From: Crocinitomicaceae bacterium
GTDB lineage: Bacteria; Bacteroidota; Bacteroidia; Flavobacteriales_D; Crocinitomicaceae
Length of the DNA stretch: 32,213 bases
NCBI GenBank assembly: GCA_027084145.1
Contig: JALWLM010000504.1
Location: 1 to 32,213 of the forward strand
Direction: 5' to 3'
Shown here: positions 8,877-17,359 of the stretch, one piece after another
Layout: each line of letters starts with the position of its first letter
Numbering within the stretch: the stretch's first letter is position 1
Program-made: the position numbers and the translations under genes
The notes under the pieces: generated by a model
What the model was told of the DNA's origin: nothing
Databases searched by the model: none
What the model saw: only the letters and a program-made list of their open reading frames with translations

Positions 8877-10151
8877 ATGAAAGGATTGTTTATAGCATTT
8901 ATTACTTTATCAGTAGGGAACACTTTTTCTCAGACGGCTTCTAATGACAGCATCAAAGAAAGAGAATGTTTAAGGATGCGTTATTTAGCGGGACAAGAAT
9001 TGAAGATTAAGAATTACAAAGCGGCTGCATCTTATTACCTTAAAGGAGAAAAGATTTGTGGAAATTATGATGCAAAACAATACGGACGTCTGGTAGGAAC
9101 ACTTAGAAATTCGATTAATCAGTCTAAAGAAAAAGCTGAAAAGAAAGCTTATACGGATACATTATTGGGGGTGTACTCCAGAATGGACTCTTTGGGCCTT
9201 TATAATAAAAAAGATGATTTATTAAGAGCATCTTATATTTTACAAAGTAGTAATGTAGATAGAGAATTAGCCGATCAATTATTTAGAAGAGGAGTAGAAA
9301 CACAAGGAACAGCGACTCCGGAAGGTTATGTTTCTTATTTTTACTATAATACATACATGCGTTTCCATGAGGCCCCTCAAGAAAAGAAATCGTCAATTAA
9401 AGAACAATTAATTGAGGATTACTTCAACTTATCAAAGTTAATTAGTCAAGCAAAAATGTCTGCTAAAACACAAGAGGCGATCAATAAATATTTTAATGCG
9501 GTAGTGAAAACTTGTGATGACATTGTTCCTGAGTTAAATGACTACATGAACAATTTGCCGGAAGATCCGGAAGTAAGAAAAGAGGCAGTTTTAAATTTCA
9601 TCCAAATTTTAGAAGATAAAAATTGTATAAAAGCACCGGAATATGGGAAATTAATAGATACTTATGTGTCAATTGACCCGAATTCAATAGATGCGCAATT
9701 AATGAAATCAAAATATTTAACTGCAACAGGTAAATATTCTTCAGCTATTCAATCTTTGAAAAAAGCCAAAGAGTTAGCAACTACAGAAGAAGAAAAACAA
9801 AAAATCACTTATCAGATTGCTTACAATCAATTCAAAGCACACCAATATGGAAATGCTTATAGAACAGCAATGTCGATTAAAGGAGATTTGAGAGGAGATG
9901 CTTTAGTGCTGGCAGCTCGTTCGGTAGCAGGAAATGCAAACAATTGTGGAGTTAGTACATTTGAAAGAGGATGTAACTATCTTTACGCTGTTCAGTTGTT
10001 AGAACAAGCAAGACAATTAGGAAAGTCAGTAGGAGGAGATATTGCAAAATATAGAAAACGAGTTCCTTCTAAAGATGATTGTTTCCAAAATGGAAATCCG
10101 GCATCTGTAGAATTGTCTTGCTATGGTGTAACGGTACATCCTTGTAAATAG
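8877..10151 (+). CDS. Periplasmic TPR-repeat protein
   Basis: The protein has 424 residues, with a signal peptide (KGLFIAFITLSVGNTFSQ). The rest is mostly alpha-helical. TPR-like helix pairs are visible: AGQELKIKNYKAAASYYLKGEK near residues 35-56, and LTATGKYSSAIQSLKKAKELAT plus the following helices near 280-330. Cysteines cluster at the C-terminus (CGVSTFERGC, then DDC, SCYG and HPC at the end), suggesting disulfides in the periplasm. It lies between the barrel protein and lptC with very short gaps (1 base to lptC), so it probably acts in an envelope-assembly complex as a scaffold. Specific function unknown. Confidence 0.8.
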   Translation: MKGLFIAFITLSVGNTFSQTASNDSIKERECLRMRYLAGQELKIKNYKAAASYYLKGEKICGNYDAKQYGRLVGTLRNSINQSKEKAEKKAYTDTLLGVYSRMDSLGLYNKKDDLLRASYILQSSNVDRELADQLFRRGVETQGTATPEGYVSYFYYNTYMRFHEAPQEKKSSIKEQLIEDYFNLSKLISQAKMSAKTQEAINKYFNAVVKTCDDIVPELNDYMNNLPEDPEVRKEAVLNFIQILEDKNCIKAPEYGKLIDTYVSIDPNSIDAQLMKSKYLTATGKYSSAIQSLKKAKELATTEEEKQKITYQIAYNQFKAHQYGNAYRTAMSIKGDLRGDALVLAARSVAGNANNCGVSTFERGCNYLYAVQLLEQARQLGKSVGGDIAKYRKRVPSKDDCFQNGNPASVELSCYGVTVHPCK

Positions 10152-10152
10152 A

Positions 10153-10725
10153 ATGATTAAAAACCGGATAAAACATATTGGGGTACCTGTCATGATTTTG
10201 ATGACAGGTATTCTTTTTTCTTGTGTAAATGATTTAGAGACTATTCAAAGAGTAACTTATGATCCGAATGCTCCCGAAGAAACCTCCAGAGAGCTTTATG
10301 TACTTTATACGGATTCCGGTTATCCTAAATTGGAAATTAATTCAAAAATAGCAGAGACCTATCTAAAACCAAAACATATCGTTAAGTTTAGAAAAGGGTT
10401 AAAAGTATTGTTCTATTCAGGAAAAGGAGAGGTGACGTCAAGATTGACGGCAAAATACGGGGAAATAGATCATGAAACGGGAATCGTAACGGTAAGAGAT
10501 TCGGTGATATTTGAAAATTTTAAAACAAAACAAACATTAGAAACGGAAGAACTTTTTTGGAATCAAAATGACACCTTGATTTATACCGATAAAAACGTAG
10601 TCATAAAAAGTGAAGGAGAAGGTGTGACAGGAATGGGAAAAGGACTTAAAACGGATCATTCTTTTACACGTTATGAAATAAAAGAGCCAACAGGCAGTAT
10701 TAAAATTAAAAAAGAAGAAAAATAA
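10153..10725 (+). CDS. lptC: LPS export protein LptC (lipoprotein form)
   Basis: LptC is the inner-membrane-anchored periplasmic component that receives LPS from LptBFG and passes it to LptA. The 190-residue protein has an N-terminal hydrophobic segment ending in a lipobox (GILFSC), so it is probably lipid-anchored, as in many Bacteroidota. The beta-jellyroll body has the typical alternating pattern: GKGEVTSRLTAKYGEID, ETGIVTVRDSVIFEN, TLETEELFWNQNDTLIYTDKNV and GEGVTGMGKGLKTD. These are the strand signatures of the LptC/OstA family. It starts one base after the TPR gene stop and is followed one base later by a small membrane protein gene, so all three are co-transcribed. Confidence 0.93.
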   Translation: MIKNRIKHIGVPVMILMTGILFSCVNDLETIQRVTYDPNAPEETSRELYVLYTDSGYPKLEINSKIAETYLKPKHIVKFRKGLKVLFYSGKGEVTSRLTAKYGEIDHETGIVTVRDSVIFENFKTKQTLETEELFWNQNDTLIYTDKNVVIKSEGEGVTGMGKGLKTDHSFTRYEIKEPTGSIKIKKEEK

Positions 10726-10726
10726 G

Positions 10727-10951
10727 ATGAATTTATACAATAAAATAATGATTTATTTTTGGCTGGGAATGTCAATTGTACTCATCGTTTCAATTACCTA
10801 TTTCGGGATAACGGAAGGATTTAATAAATGGGCATTTTATTATGTCTATGCTTTATTGGCAATATTAATGTACTTTGTTCGAAAATGGATGGTAAAAAGG
10901 ATGGAAAAGCATCAACAGTTTTTGGAAAATCAAAAAAAGAAAAAGGTTTAA
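10727..10951 (+). CDS. Small two-helix membrane protein downstream of lptC
   Basis: This 74-residue protein has two predicted membrane segments (IYFWLGMSIVLIVSITYFGI, about 9-28, and WAFYYVYALLAILMYFV, about 35-51). A strongly basic tail ends in KKKKV. Its ATG follows the lptC stop by one base, which supports it as a real gene. A protein of this kind is, as I recall, often found between lptC and a CNNM-type hemolysin gene in Bacteroidota; here the CNNM gene is absent and a DUF5686 gene follows instead. The function is unknown, and a role with the Lpt complex is only inferred from position. Confidence 0.8.
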   Translation: MNLYNKIMIYFWLGMSIVLIVSITYFGITEGFNKWAFYYVYALLAILMYFVRKWMVKRMEKHQQFLENQKKKKV

Positions 10952-11009
10952 CCTTGTTTTTATCCGATTATCATTTTTATTTGTAATTCTTCTTTTGTTA
11001 TTCATATAA

Positions 11010-13460
11010 TTGGTTGAAATTAAACAATTTTCCTCCTTGAAATATTTGTATATCATATTGTTATTCTGTTCATTTGGTGTGAATTCACAACATTTGTTAA
11101 GTGGATTTATTGTAGATGAAAATGATTCACCTGTTCCTTTTGCTAAAGTTTTTGTCAAAAATCAACCGGAACTTCGAACAATAGCAGATGTTAACGGATA
11201 CTATGAAATGCGTCTGCAAGAAGGAGAATACTTCTTGGTCATTCGAGCCGGAGGTTTTATTGAAAAAGAAGCATTTGTAGCAATAACAGGGAAGGGTATC
11301 AAAAAAGATATTCAATTGTTTCCAATAGAAGTACAGGAGCTTGAAGACGTTGAAATCAAAGCTAAAAAGACAAATCCGGGAAGAGAAATTATGCTGAAAG
11401 TAGTGAAGAAAAGAAATGAAATCAGCATGTGGTCATATCCTCATAAAGTAAATGTTTACATTAAAGCTTCTGAAGAAATTTTTCCCCAAAAAAATAATAA
11501 GAGAGATAAAGGAAACAAGGAGGAAGTTGAAAATAAAATGAACCTCATTGAAGTATCCTTGGAAAGAAGTTACGGGGGTAAAGGTAAAGTAAAAGAAATT
11601 AGAAAAGCATTCCGCTGGTACGGAGATAAATACAACCATCACTTATATTATACCACAACGGTAAAATCAGATTTTAATTTTTTTCAAAACATTTTACATT
11701 TAGATGATTTACATCAAAACCCAATCAGTTCACCCATTTCTGTATCAGGTATTTTATCGTATAAATACCGTTTGGTAGATCAATACGAAGAGAACAATAA
11801 AAAAATTCATAAAATTCAAATTATTCCCAGAAATATCGCATCAACAACATTAGGAGGATTCATTTATGTTATCGACTCTCTATGGTTGGTGAAAAAAATA
11901 GATTTCGAAATAGAAAAAGGAAACCTTTTAATTTACGATTACTTTAAGATAACACAGGAATTCGATACGCGAGGAGATTCTGTTTCCATATTAAAAAAGC
12001 AGTTATTGGATTATGGAGTAAAGTATAAAAGCGAAACTTATAAAGGAAAAACCATTGCTTCTTTTGAGAATTATGACTTTTCTCCAAAATTTCCGAAACG
12101 ATACTTTAACAGTGAGCTTGCAGTAATGACAGAAGATGCTTTAGACAAAGATTCTTCTTATTGGGAGAAAAAAAGAAAATCGGGTTTTACCAAAGAAGAA
12201 TTGGAATATATTCAATACAGAGATAGTATTGAAATAGCACATCAGCGAAAAGAATATCTGGATTCCATTGATAGAGAGTTTAATAAAATAACTTTTTGGA
12301 AAGTCGTTTGGTGGGGAATTGACCATAGAAACAGAGCAAAAAAAGAACAATGGACAATAGGTTCTTTAGCAACAACAATTCGACCTATTTTTATAGCAGG
12401 ACCAAGAATTTCTCCTAACTTTTATTATTTTAAAAAATGGGAAAACGAACATGTTTTGGATGGATACACCGAAGTGTCGATAGGTGTACTTAATAAAGAC
12501 CCTAAAGTAGCAACCACATGGGAATATTTGTATAATCCTTTCAAAGCAGGAGAAGTTGGTATTGGTTTTTTTCATTATTTTGATGTCATTAGAGATTTTG
12601 ATGCCATTACACAAATTTACAAGCGAGATAATTTTATAGAAGTCACCAAATTAAATGGAATAAATTCTATTGAAATCAGTAATGGATTTTATTTGGATCT
12701 CGGATTTGAGTTTTCTGAAAGAAGAAGTTTAGAAGGATATCAATTTTTAAATACCGATGATTTCCTTCCTAATAACGACCCTTTGGATTTTGAAACCTAT
12801 CAAGCATTAATTTTGGCAGGAGAAATTACTTTTGTTCCGTTTCAAAAGTATATGAGAGAACCTAAAAGGAAAATTGTATTAGGTTCAAGATGGCCAACTT
12901 TCTATCTCGCATATGAAAAAGGAGTTCCTTCACTTTTAGGAAGTGATGTTGACCATGATTATATTAAAGCGGGAATACGGCAAACATTTAAGATTGGAAC
13001 GGTAGGAACCTCCTCTTATCATTTGAAAACAGGAAAGTTTCTTAACACAAAATCATTGAAATATGCAGACGAAAAATTTCATCGCCGAAGCGATCCTATT
13101 TGGTTTTCCAACCCTTTATATTCTTTTCAAGGTTTAGATACGATTATTGCAGCGCGGGACATTTCTTATGAAGCTCATTTTGTACATCATGGTAACGGAG
13201 CAATTTTGAGTAAAATTCCATTGATGAAAAAAACAAGAATAGGTTTGGTGTTAGGAACAGGAGGAATGTATATTCCTGAATTTGATTGGATCAATTATGA
13301 GGTATTAGCCGGTTTAGAAAGAAATTTTAAATTTTCAAAGCGTCGTTTGAGAGTAGGGTTTTATACCGCATTATCAGGAGGAAATCATATGATTCCGCGG
13401 TTGGATTGGAAAATTTCGTTGGCATTACTTAATAACAGAAATATGAAGTGGAATTTCTAA
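11010..13460 (+). CDS. DUF5686 outer-membrane protein with carboxypeptidase-regulatory-like domain
   Basis: The protein has about 816 residues: a signal peptide (YLYIILLFCSFGVNSQ), a CarboxypepD_reg-like beta-sandwich (LSGFIVDENDSPVPFAKV to about residue 110), then a long DUF5686 region ending in repeated barrel-like strands with a terminal aromatic (KWNF). This is a conserved Bacteroidota envelope family of unknown role, distantly TonB-receptor-like in its N-terminal domain. The start is unusual: an in-frame TAA at 11007-11009 directly precedes the first possible codon and there is no ATG before about residue 67. The start must therefore be TTG at 11010 or TTG at 11037; the latter gives the more compact signal peptide. 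It closes the lptC cluster. Confidence 0.85.
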   Translation: MVEIKQFSSLKYLYIILLFCSFGVNSQHLLSGFIVDENDSPVPFAKVFVKNQPELRTIADVNGYYEMRLQEGEYFLVIRAGGFIEKEAFVAITGKGIKKDIQLFPIEVQELEDVEIKAKKTNPGREIMLKVVKKRNEISMWSYPHKVNVYIKASEEIFPQKNNKRDKGNKEEVENKMNLIEVSLERSYGGKGKVKEIRKAFRWYGDKYNHHLYYTTTVKSDFNFFQNILHLDDLHQNPISSPISVSGILSYKYRLVDQYEENNKKIHKIQIIPRNIASTTLGGFIYVIDSLWLVKKIDFEIEKGNLLIYDYFKITQEFDTRGDSVSILKKQLLDYGVKYKSETYKGKTIASFENYDFSPKFPKRYFNSELAVMTEDALDKDSSYWEKKRKSGFTKEELEYIQYRDSIEIAHQRKEYLDSIDREFNKITFWKVVWWGIDHRNRAKKEQWTIGSLATTIRPIFIAGPRISPNFYYFKKWENEHVLDGYTEVSIGVLNKDPKVATTWEYLYNPFKAGEVGIGFFHYFDVIRDFDAITQIYKRDNFIEVTKLNGINSIEISNGFYLDLGFEFSERRSLEGYQFLNTDDFLPNNDPLDFETYQALILAGEITFVPFQKYMREPKRKIVLGSRWPTFYLAYEKGVPSLLGSDVDHDYIKAGIRQTFKIGTVGTSSYHLKTGKFLNTKSLKYADEKFHRRSDPIWFSNPLYSFQGLDTIIAARDISYEAHFVHHGNGAILSKIPLMKKTRIGLVLGTGGMYIPEFDWINYEVLAGLERNFKFSKRRLRVGFYTALSGGNHMIPRLDWKISLALLNNRNMKWNF

Positions 13461-13474
13461 TCCCACTTTTTTTT
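13446..13474 (+). terminator. Intrinsic terminator overlapping the end of the DUF5686 gene
   Basis: AAGTGG (13446-13451) pairs with CCACTT (13463-13468). After an A/C mismatch, ATT (13453-13455) pairs with AAT (13459-13461) around the loop TCT. A run of eight T (13467-13474) follows. The stop codon TAA (13458-13460) is inside the hairpin. Confidence 0.75.
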
Positions 13475-13475
13475 C

Positions 13476-13483
13476 TACCTTTG
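13476..13483 (+). promoter_or_regulatory. Probable -7 element for kbl
   Basis: TACCTTTG is an exact TAnnTTTG match, immediately after the terminator T-run and 33 bases before the kbl ATG at 13517. No clear -33 TTG is visible. Its position supports the downstream ATG as the kbl start. Confidence 0.5.
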
Positions 13484-13516
13484 GTTAGCCAAAATAAAAG
13501 TTTAAAATATAGAATA

Positions 13517-14704
13517 ATGTACGGAAAAATAAAAGAACATTTACAGTCAGAGTTAAAAACAATACAAGAAGCCGGATTATATAAAAAAGAGAGAATTATA
13601 ACAACACCTCAAGGAGCAAGTGTGAAAGTAGATACAGGAGAAGAGGTGATTATTATGTGTGCAAATAATTATTTGGGATTATCATCCCATCCGCAGGTGA
13701 TTCAGGCGGCAAAAGATGCGCTGGATACACGCGGGTATGGAATGTCATCTGTTCGTTTTATTTGTGGAACACAAGATATTCATAAAGAATTGGAACGTAA
13801 GATAGCAGAGTTTTACGGAACGGAAGACACGATTCTTTACGCAGCAGCTTTTGATGCAAACGGAGGAGTTTTCGAACCTTTATTTACTGCTGAAGATGCA
13901 ATTATATCAGATGAATTAAATCACGCATCTATCATTGATGGGGTGCGTTTGTGTAAAGCACAAAGGTATCGATACAAGCATTCCGATATGGAAGACTTGG
14001 AAGAGCAATTAAAAAAGGCGCAAGCACAACGATTTAGAATCATTGTAACAGATGGAGTTTTCTCAATGGATGGAGATTTAGCAAAGATGGATGAAATTTG
14101 TGCTTTGGCAGAGAAATATGATGCACTTGTGATGACGGATGAATGTCATTCTGCAGGATTTATCGGTAAAACGGGAAGAGGTGTTCCGGAACATTTCGGT
14201 GTAATGGATAAAGTAGATATTATTACAGGGACATTAGGGAAAGCACTTGGAGGAGCAATGGGAGGATATACGACGGGGAAAAAGGAAATTATCGAAATAC
14301 TTCGACAAAAATCACGACCTTATTTATTTTCAAACTCTTTGGCTCCGGCAATTGTAGGAGCTTCAATCAAAGTTTTTGATTTATTGACTCAATCAACGGA
14401 ATTAAGAGATAGATTAGAAGAAAATACGAAGTATTTTAAAACTAAAATTTTAGACGCAGGATTTGATGTTAAAGAAGGAGACTCTCCAATTGTCCCGATA
14501 ATGCTTTACGATGCGGCATTGTCTCAAAAATTTGCAGATAGATTGTTGGAAGAAGGAGTCTATGCGATTGGTTTCTTCTATCCGGTAGTGCCAAAAGGGA
14601 AAGCGAGAATCAGAACTCAAATTTCAGCCGCTCATACAAAAGAGCAACTGGATAAAGCAGTGGATGCGTTTGTTAAAGTAGGAAAGGAATTAGGCGTCAT
14701 CTAA
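13517..14704 (+). CDS. kbl: Glycine C-acetyltransferase (2-amino-3-ketobutyrate CoA ligase)
   Basis: This PLP enzyme cleaves 2-amino-3-ketobutyrate with CoA to glycine and acetyl-CoA, the second step of threonine degradation. From the ATG at 13517 it has 395 residues, against 398 for the E. coli enzyme. The frame opens 23 codons earlier (13448), but that would place the start in the terminator hairpin and add a non-homologous stretch. The PLP lysine is K242 in TGTLGKALGGAMGG; other family blocks are NNYLGLSSHP, GYGMSSVRFICGT, SDELNHASIIDG, TDGVFSMDGD and DECHSAGFIG. The HSxG/GTxxxH-type blocks match KBL better than serine palmitoyltransferase or BioF. No threonine dehydrogenase lies in the window. 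Confidence 0.95.
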   Translation: MYGKIKEHLQSELKTIQEAGLYKKERIITTPQGASVKVDTGEEVIIMCANNYLGLSSHPQVIQAAKDALDTRGYGMSSVRFICGTQDIHKELERKIAEFYGTEDTILYAAAFDANGGVFEPLFTAEDAIISDELNHASIIDGVRLCKAQRYRYKHSDMEDLEEQLKKAQAQRFRIIVTDGVFSMDGDLAKMDEICALAEKYDALVMTDECHSAGFIGKTGRGVPEHFGVMDKVDIITGTLGKALGGAMGGYTTGKKEIIEILRQKSRPYLFSNSLAPAIVGASIKVFDLLTQSTELRDRLEENTKYFKTKILDAGFDVKEGDSPIVPIMLYDAALSQKFADRLLEEGVYAIGFFYPVVPKGKARIRTQISAAHTKEQLDKAVDAFVKVGKELGVI

Positions 14705-14724
14705 TAGAGCTTAGAAAAGAAAAA

Positions 14725-15249
14725 ATGGCTTTGATTAAAGATTGTAGAGGAAAAAAACCTAAATTTGGGAAAGACTGCTGGCTGGCAGAAAACTCAACAA
14801 TTGTAGGAGATGTAGAGATGGGAGACCAATGCTCTATATGGTTTAATGCGGTAGTTAGGGGGGATGTAAACAGTATTCGCTTTGGAAATAAAGTGAATAT
14901 TCAGGATGGAGCTGTTGTTCATTGTACCTATGAAAAAACAAAAGTGGTTTTAGGTAATAATGTATCTGTCGGGCATAACGCTTTAGTGCATGGATGTACG
15001 GTAGAAGATAATGTTTTGATAGGGATGGGGGCAATTGTGATGGATAATTGTTATATTGAGTCTAATTGTATCATTGCGGCAGGTGCAGTATTGTTAGAAG
15101 GAACACGTGTTGAATCATGGAGTATTTATGCAGGCGTTCCGGCAAAAAAGGTAAAAACACTTTCTCCCGAATTGTTTGAAGGAGAAGTGCAACGAATAGC
15201 AGATAATTATGTAAAATATTCAGGATGGTTTAAATTTAAAAAACAATAA
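14725..15249 (+). CDS. Gamma-carbonic-anhydrase-family hexapeptide protein
   Basis: This 174-residue left-handed beta-helix protein of the YrdA/PaaY/CaiE type has many imperfect hexapeptide turns (VEMGDQ, VVRGDV, IRFGNK, VNIQDG, VVLGNN and on). Three metal-ligand histidines are present: H66 in VVHCT, and H84 and H89 in SVGHNALVHGC, with the five-residue spacing of the archaeal Cam enzyme. It probably binds zinc or iron as a trimer. Whether it is an active carbonic anhydrase cannot be told: the Cam acidic loop is absent in this short subfamily. It lies 20 bases after kbl and is probably co-transcribed with it. Confidence 0.92.
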   Translation: MALIKDCRGKKPKFGKDCWLAENSTIVGDVEMGDQCSIWFNAVVRGDVNSIRFGNKVNIQDGAVVHCTYEKTKVVLGNNVSVGHNALVHGCTVEDNVLIGMGAIVMDNCYIESNCIIAAGAVLLEGTRVESWSIYAGVPAKKVKTLSPELFEGEVQRIADNYVKYSGWFKFKKQ

Positions 15250-15263
15250 TAAATATCAATAAT

Positions 15264-16037
15264 ATGGCAAAGAAAATAGTTAGAGTAAATACGGGTAAAG
15301 AAGATACAAGCAGAACCGAAGGAACATGGAAACCAACGGAAGAAAGTAAAGCAAGAGCAAAAAAAATAAGAATTTTTGCAATTATTGCATTCGTCTTGGC
15401 AATTGGAGCTGAAGTTGCAGCAATTTTTGTATTGAAAAAAACTCCTATCAATATGACATGGTTGATTGTGTGGATTATTGTTGCACTGATTTTTTCGATA
15501 ACAGGTTCCGTTCTTTGGAAGAAAGCCAATCGTTTGGATCCCGCATCTAAGAAAGATAAATTTAGATTTTTTGTGCAAAATCAATTGGGAGCAATTATTG
15601 CGATGATTGCTTTCCTACCTCTAGTCATATTGATATTTATGAACAAAGATATGACGGGAAAACAAAAAGGAATTGCGGGAGGTATTGCCGCCGTGGCTTT
15701 AGTTGTAGCCGGATTAGTGGGAGCAGACTTCAATCCTCCGTCAGTAGAGGAGTACACAGAGCAAACAAAACGGGTAGAAGATTTGACGGGTAAAAATTAC
15801 GTTTATTGGACAAAATCAGGTAAAAGTTATCATTTATATTCGGATTGTGGTTACATTAATGGAAAGAGAACAACAGAAATATTTGAAGGAACAGTAGCCG
15901 AAGCACGTGAATTGAAAAATATAACAGACTTATGTGATCGATGTGCAAGACAAGCAGAAAGAGCTAAAGAGATAGAAGCGGAAGACGTGACAAATCTCTT
16001 GAATCAAGAGGCGACAGAGACCAATTCCAACGAATAA
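15264..16037 (+). CDS. Four-helix membrane protein with C-terminal His/Cys metal-site-like domain
   Basis: I do not recognise a named family. The 257-residue protein has a basic soluble N-terminus and four predicted membrane segments (about residues 36-58, 66-87, 108-127 and 133-152). A hydrophilic C-terminal domain follows, with the pattern H190-x4-C195-x28-C224-x2-C227 in a context YWTKSGKSYHLYSDCGYI ... LCDRCA. This layout (G-x-x-YH-x4-C, then C-x-x-C) resembles the small metal-binding modules at the ends of some nucleases and the Ada-like zinc fold, so a bound zinc ion is plausible. The final 25 residues are acidic. It is in a run with a hexapeptide protein (14 bases upstream) and def (11 bases downstream). 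Function unknown. Confidence 0.75.
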   Translation: MAKKIVRVNTGKEDTSRTEGTWKPTEESKARAKKIRIFAIIAFVLAIGAEVAAIFVLKKTPINMTWLIVWIIVALIFSITGSVLWKKANRLDPASKKDKFRFFVQNQLGAIIAMIAFLPLVILIFMNKDMTGKQKGIAGGIAAVALVVAGLVGADFNPPSVEEYTEQTKRVEDLTGKNYVYWTKSGKSYHLYSDCGYINGKRTTEIFEGTVAEARELKNITDLCDRCARQAERAKEIEAEDVTNLLNQEATETNSNE

Positions 16038-16048
16038 ATTATAAATAA

Positions 16049-16642
16049 ATGATTTTACCGATAGTAGCTTACGGTGATCCTGTATTAAAAAAGGTAGGAG
16101 AGGAGATAGAAGAAGGGTCAGATATTCAGACCTTAATTGACAATATGTTTGAGACAATGTACAATGCTTCGGGAGTTGGCTTAGCAGCTCCACAGATAGG
16201 GGAGTCTATCCGTTTATTTGTTGTAGACGCTTCACCTTTTGCAGAGCCTGATGAAGATGGAACAATAGATCCGTTGGCTGAAGGATTAGATGGATTTAAA
16301 AAAGTATTTATCAACCCCATTATTGAAGAAGAAAGTGGTGAAGAATGGGGGTTTCATGAAGGTTGTCTTTCTATTCCGAAAATCAGAGAAGAAGTTTTCC
16401 GAAAAGAAAAAATCGTGATTTCTTATTATGACGAAGACTGGAACTTAAAAGAAGAAGAGTATGATGGGTATGCGGCGAGAATTATTCAGCATGAATACGA
16501 CCACATTGAAGGAATTCTATTTACAGACCGTCTTTCTCCTTTAAAAAAGAGAATGTTAAAAAAACGATTGCAAAAAATTTCAAAAGGAGAAGTTGCTGTT
16601 GATTATCGGATGAGGTTCCCATTAGCCAAAAAAAGAAGATAG
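16049..16642 (+). CDS. def: Peptide deformylase
   Basis: Peptide deformylase removes the N-terminal formyl group from nascent proteins at the ribosome exit, using a metal ion (usually iron). All three motifs are present: GVGLAAPQIG at 42-51, EGCLSIP with the ligand C106, and QHEYDH with ligands H148 and H152 and the catalytic E149. At 197 residues it matches Bacteroidota deformylases. These have an insertion between motifs 1 and 2, seen here as the acidic stretch around EPDEDGTIDPLAEG. It lies in the kbl transcript; no fmt gene is present in the window. Confidence 0.97.
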   Translation: MILPIVAYGDPVLKKVGEEIEEGSDIQTLIDNMFETMYNASGVGLAAPQIGESIRLFVVDASPFAEPDEDGTIDPLAEGLDGFKKVFINPIIEEESGEEWGFHEGCLSIPKIREEVFRKEKIVISYYDEDWNLKEEEYDGYAARIIQHEYDHIEGILFTDRLSPLKKRMLKKRLQKISKGEVAVDYRMRFPLAKKRR

Positions 16643-16645
16643 TAT

Positions 16646-17182
16646 ATGAGATTTATAATGTTTTTCATATTCTTGATTGCTTTTTCTTGTCAATCTGAGA
16701 AACAAGAAGATGGTAGGAAAGGGCTTTTAAAAAAAATTAAGAAGCAAGAGCAAAAATTAAGTGATTTAGCGAAAGATTTTCGTCCCGGGCAAGAAATACC
16801 GAAGGAAGAGTCGGATAAATTGGTTGATTTATTGTTACAATATTATAAAAAACATCCATCAGATACGATTGCTCCTATATGCTTAGATAAAGTCCACATG
16901 ATTTATTCTGCTCGAAAAGAATATAAAAAATCCGCAGCGTACGCAGACACCCTCATTGAAAAGTATCCGGATTATCCTAATCGACCCATTGTACTCGAGA
17001 GTATGGCAACAAGTTATGATTTGTTCATTCAACCGAGAGATACTTTTAAAATAAGAAAATATTTAAAATTATTGTTAGAAGAGAATCCCGACTTACCTCA
17101 AGATAAACGGGAAGATATTCAATTCAAATTAGAACATTTGAATTTGACATTTGAAGAATTGATAAAACAAAATTCAAAATAA
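16646..17182 (+). CDS. Small lipoprotein with TPR-like helices
   Basis: This 178-residue protein begins with a short lipoprotein signal (FIMFFIFLIAFSC, lipid Cys at about residue 15) followed by a charged helical region. Helix pairs similar to TPR repeats are visible at about residues 60-140: SDKLVDLLLQYYKKHPSDT, SAAYADTLIEKYPDYPNRP and SMATSYDLF. It probably acts in the periplasm or at the membrane face. It begins four bases after def stops, so it is probably the last gene of the kbl-def transcript. No specific function can be assigned. Confidence 0.75.
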   Translation: MRFIMFFIFLIAFSCQSEKQEDGRKGLLKKIKKQEQKLSDLAKDFRPGQEIPKEESDKLVDLLLQYYKKHPSDTIAPICLDKVHMIYSARKEYKKSAAYADTLIEKYPDYPNRPIVLESMATSYDLFIQPRDTFKIRKYLKLLLEENPDLPQDKREDIQFKLEHLNLTFEELIKQNSK

Positions 17183-17292
17183 TAATCCTGTAAACCTAAG
17201 TATTCGTCTTGTGGGTTTGAAATGAAACCTGACTAAGGAATAGATTATATTTCAGATAAAAATACATTAGATGATATAAATCACTCTAAACG

Positions 17293-17324
17293 TTTGCAGA
17301 TTAAACACTAAAAGATTACTTTTG
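17293..17324 (+). promoter_or_regulatory. hppA promoter (Bacteroidota -33/-7)
   Basis: TTTG (17293-17296) and TACTTTTG (17317-17324) match the -33 TTG and -7 TAnnTTTG elements with 20 bases between them. This is the best-formed promoter in the window, 35 bases before the hppA ATG. The rest of the 177-base gap upstream holds AAACC / GGTTT / AAACC (17192-17229), a weak potential hairpin, and nothing else recognisable. Confidence 0.7.
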
Positions 17325-17359
17325 CGACTTTGAAAAATTAACTAACTAAAATTTAAACA

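Noticed and set aside
15207..15584. Minus-strand open frame of 125 codons over the start of the membrane-protein gene.
   Set aside because: Cys, Phe and Asn-rich product typical of reverse-strand reading of AT-rich coding DNA; the plus-strand gene has clear membrane helices and fits the operon.
17192..17229. AAACC / GGTTT / AAACC segments that could form two competing hairpins before hppA, like a riboswitch or attenuator.
   Set aside because: The arms are only five base pairs, they lie upstream of the well-formed hppA promoter (17293-17324), and no known riboswitch core is visible. They are more likely chance or weak 3' structure of the upstream gene.
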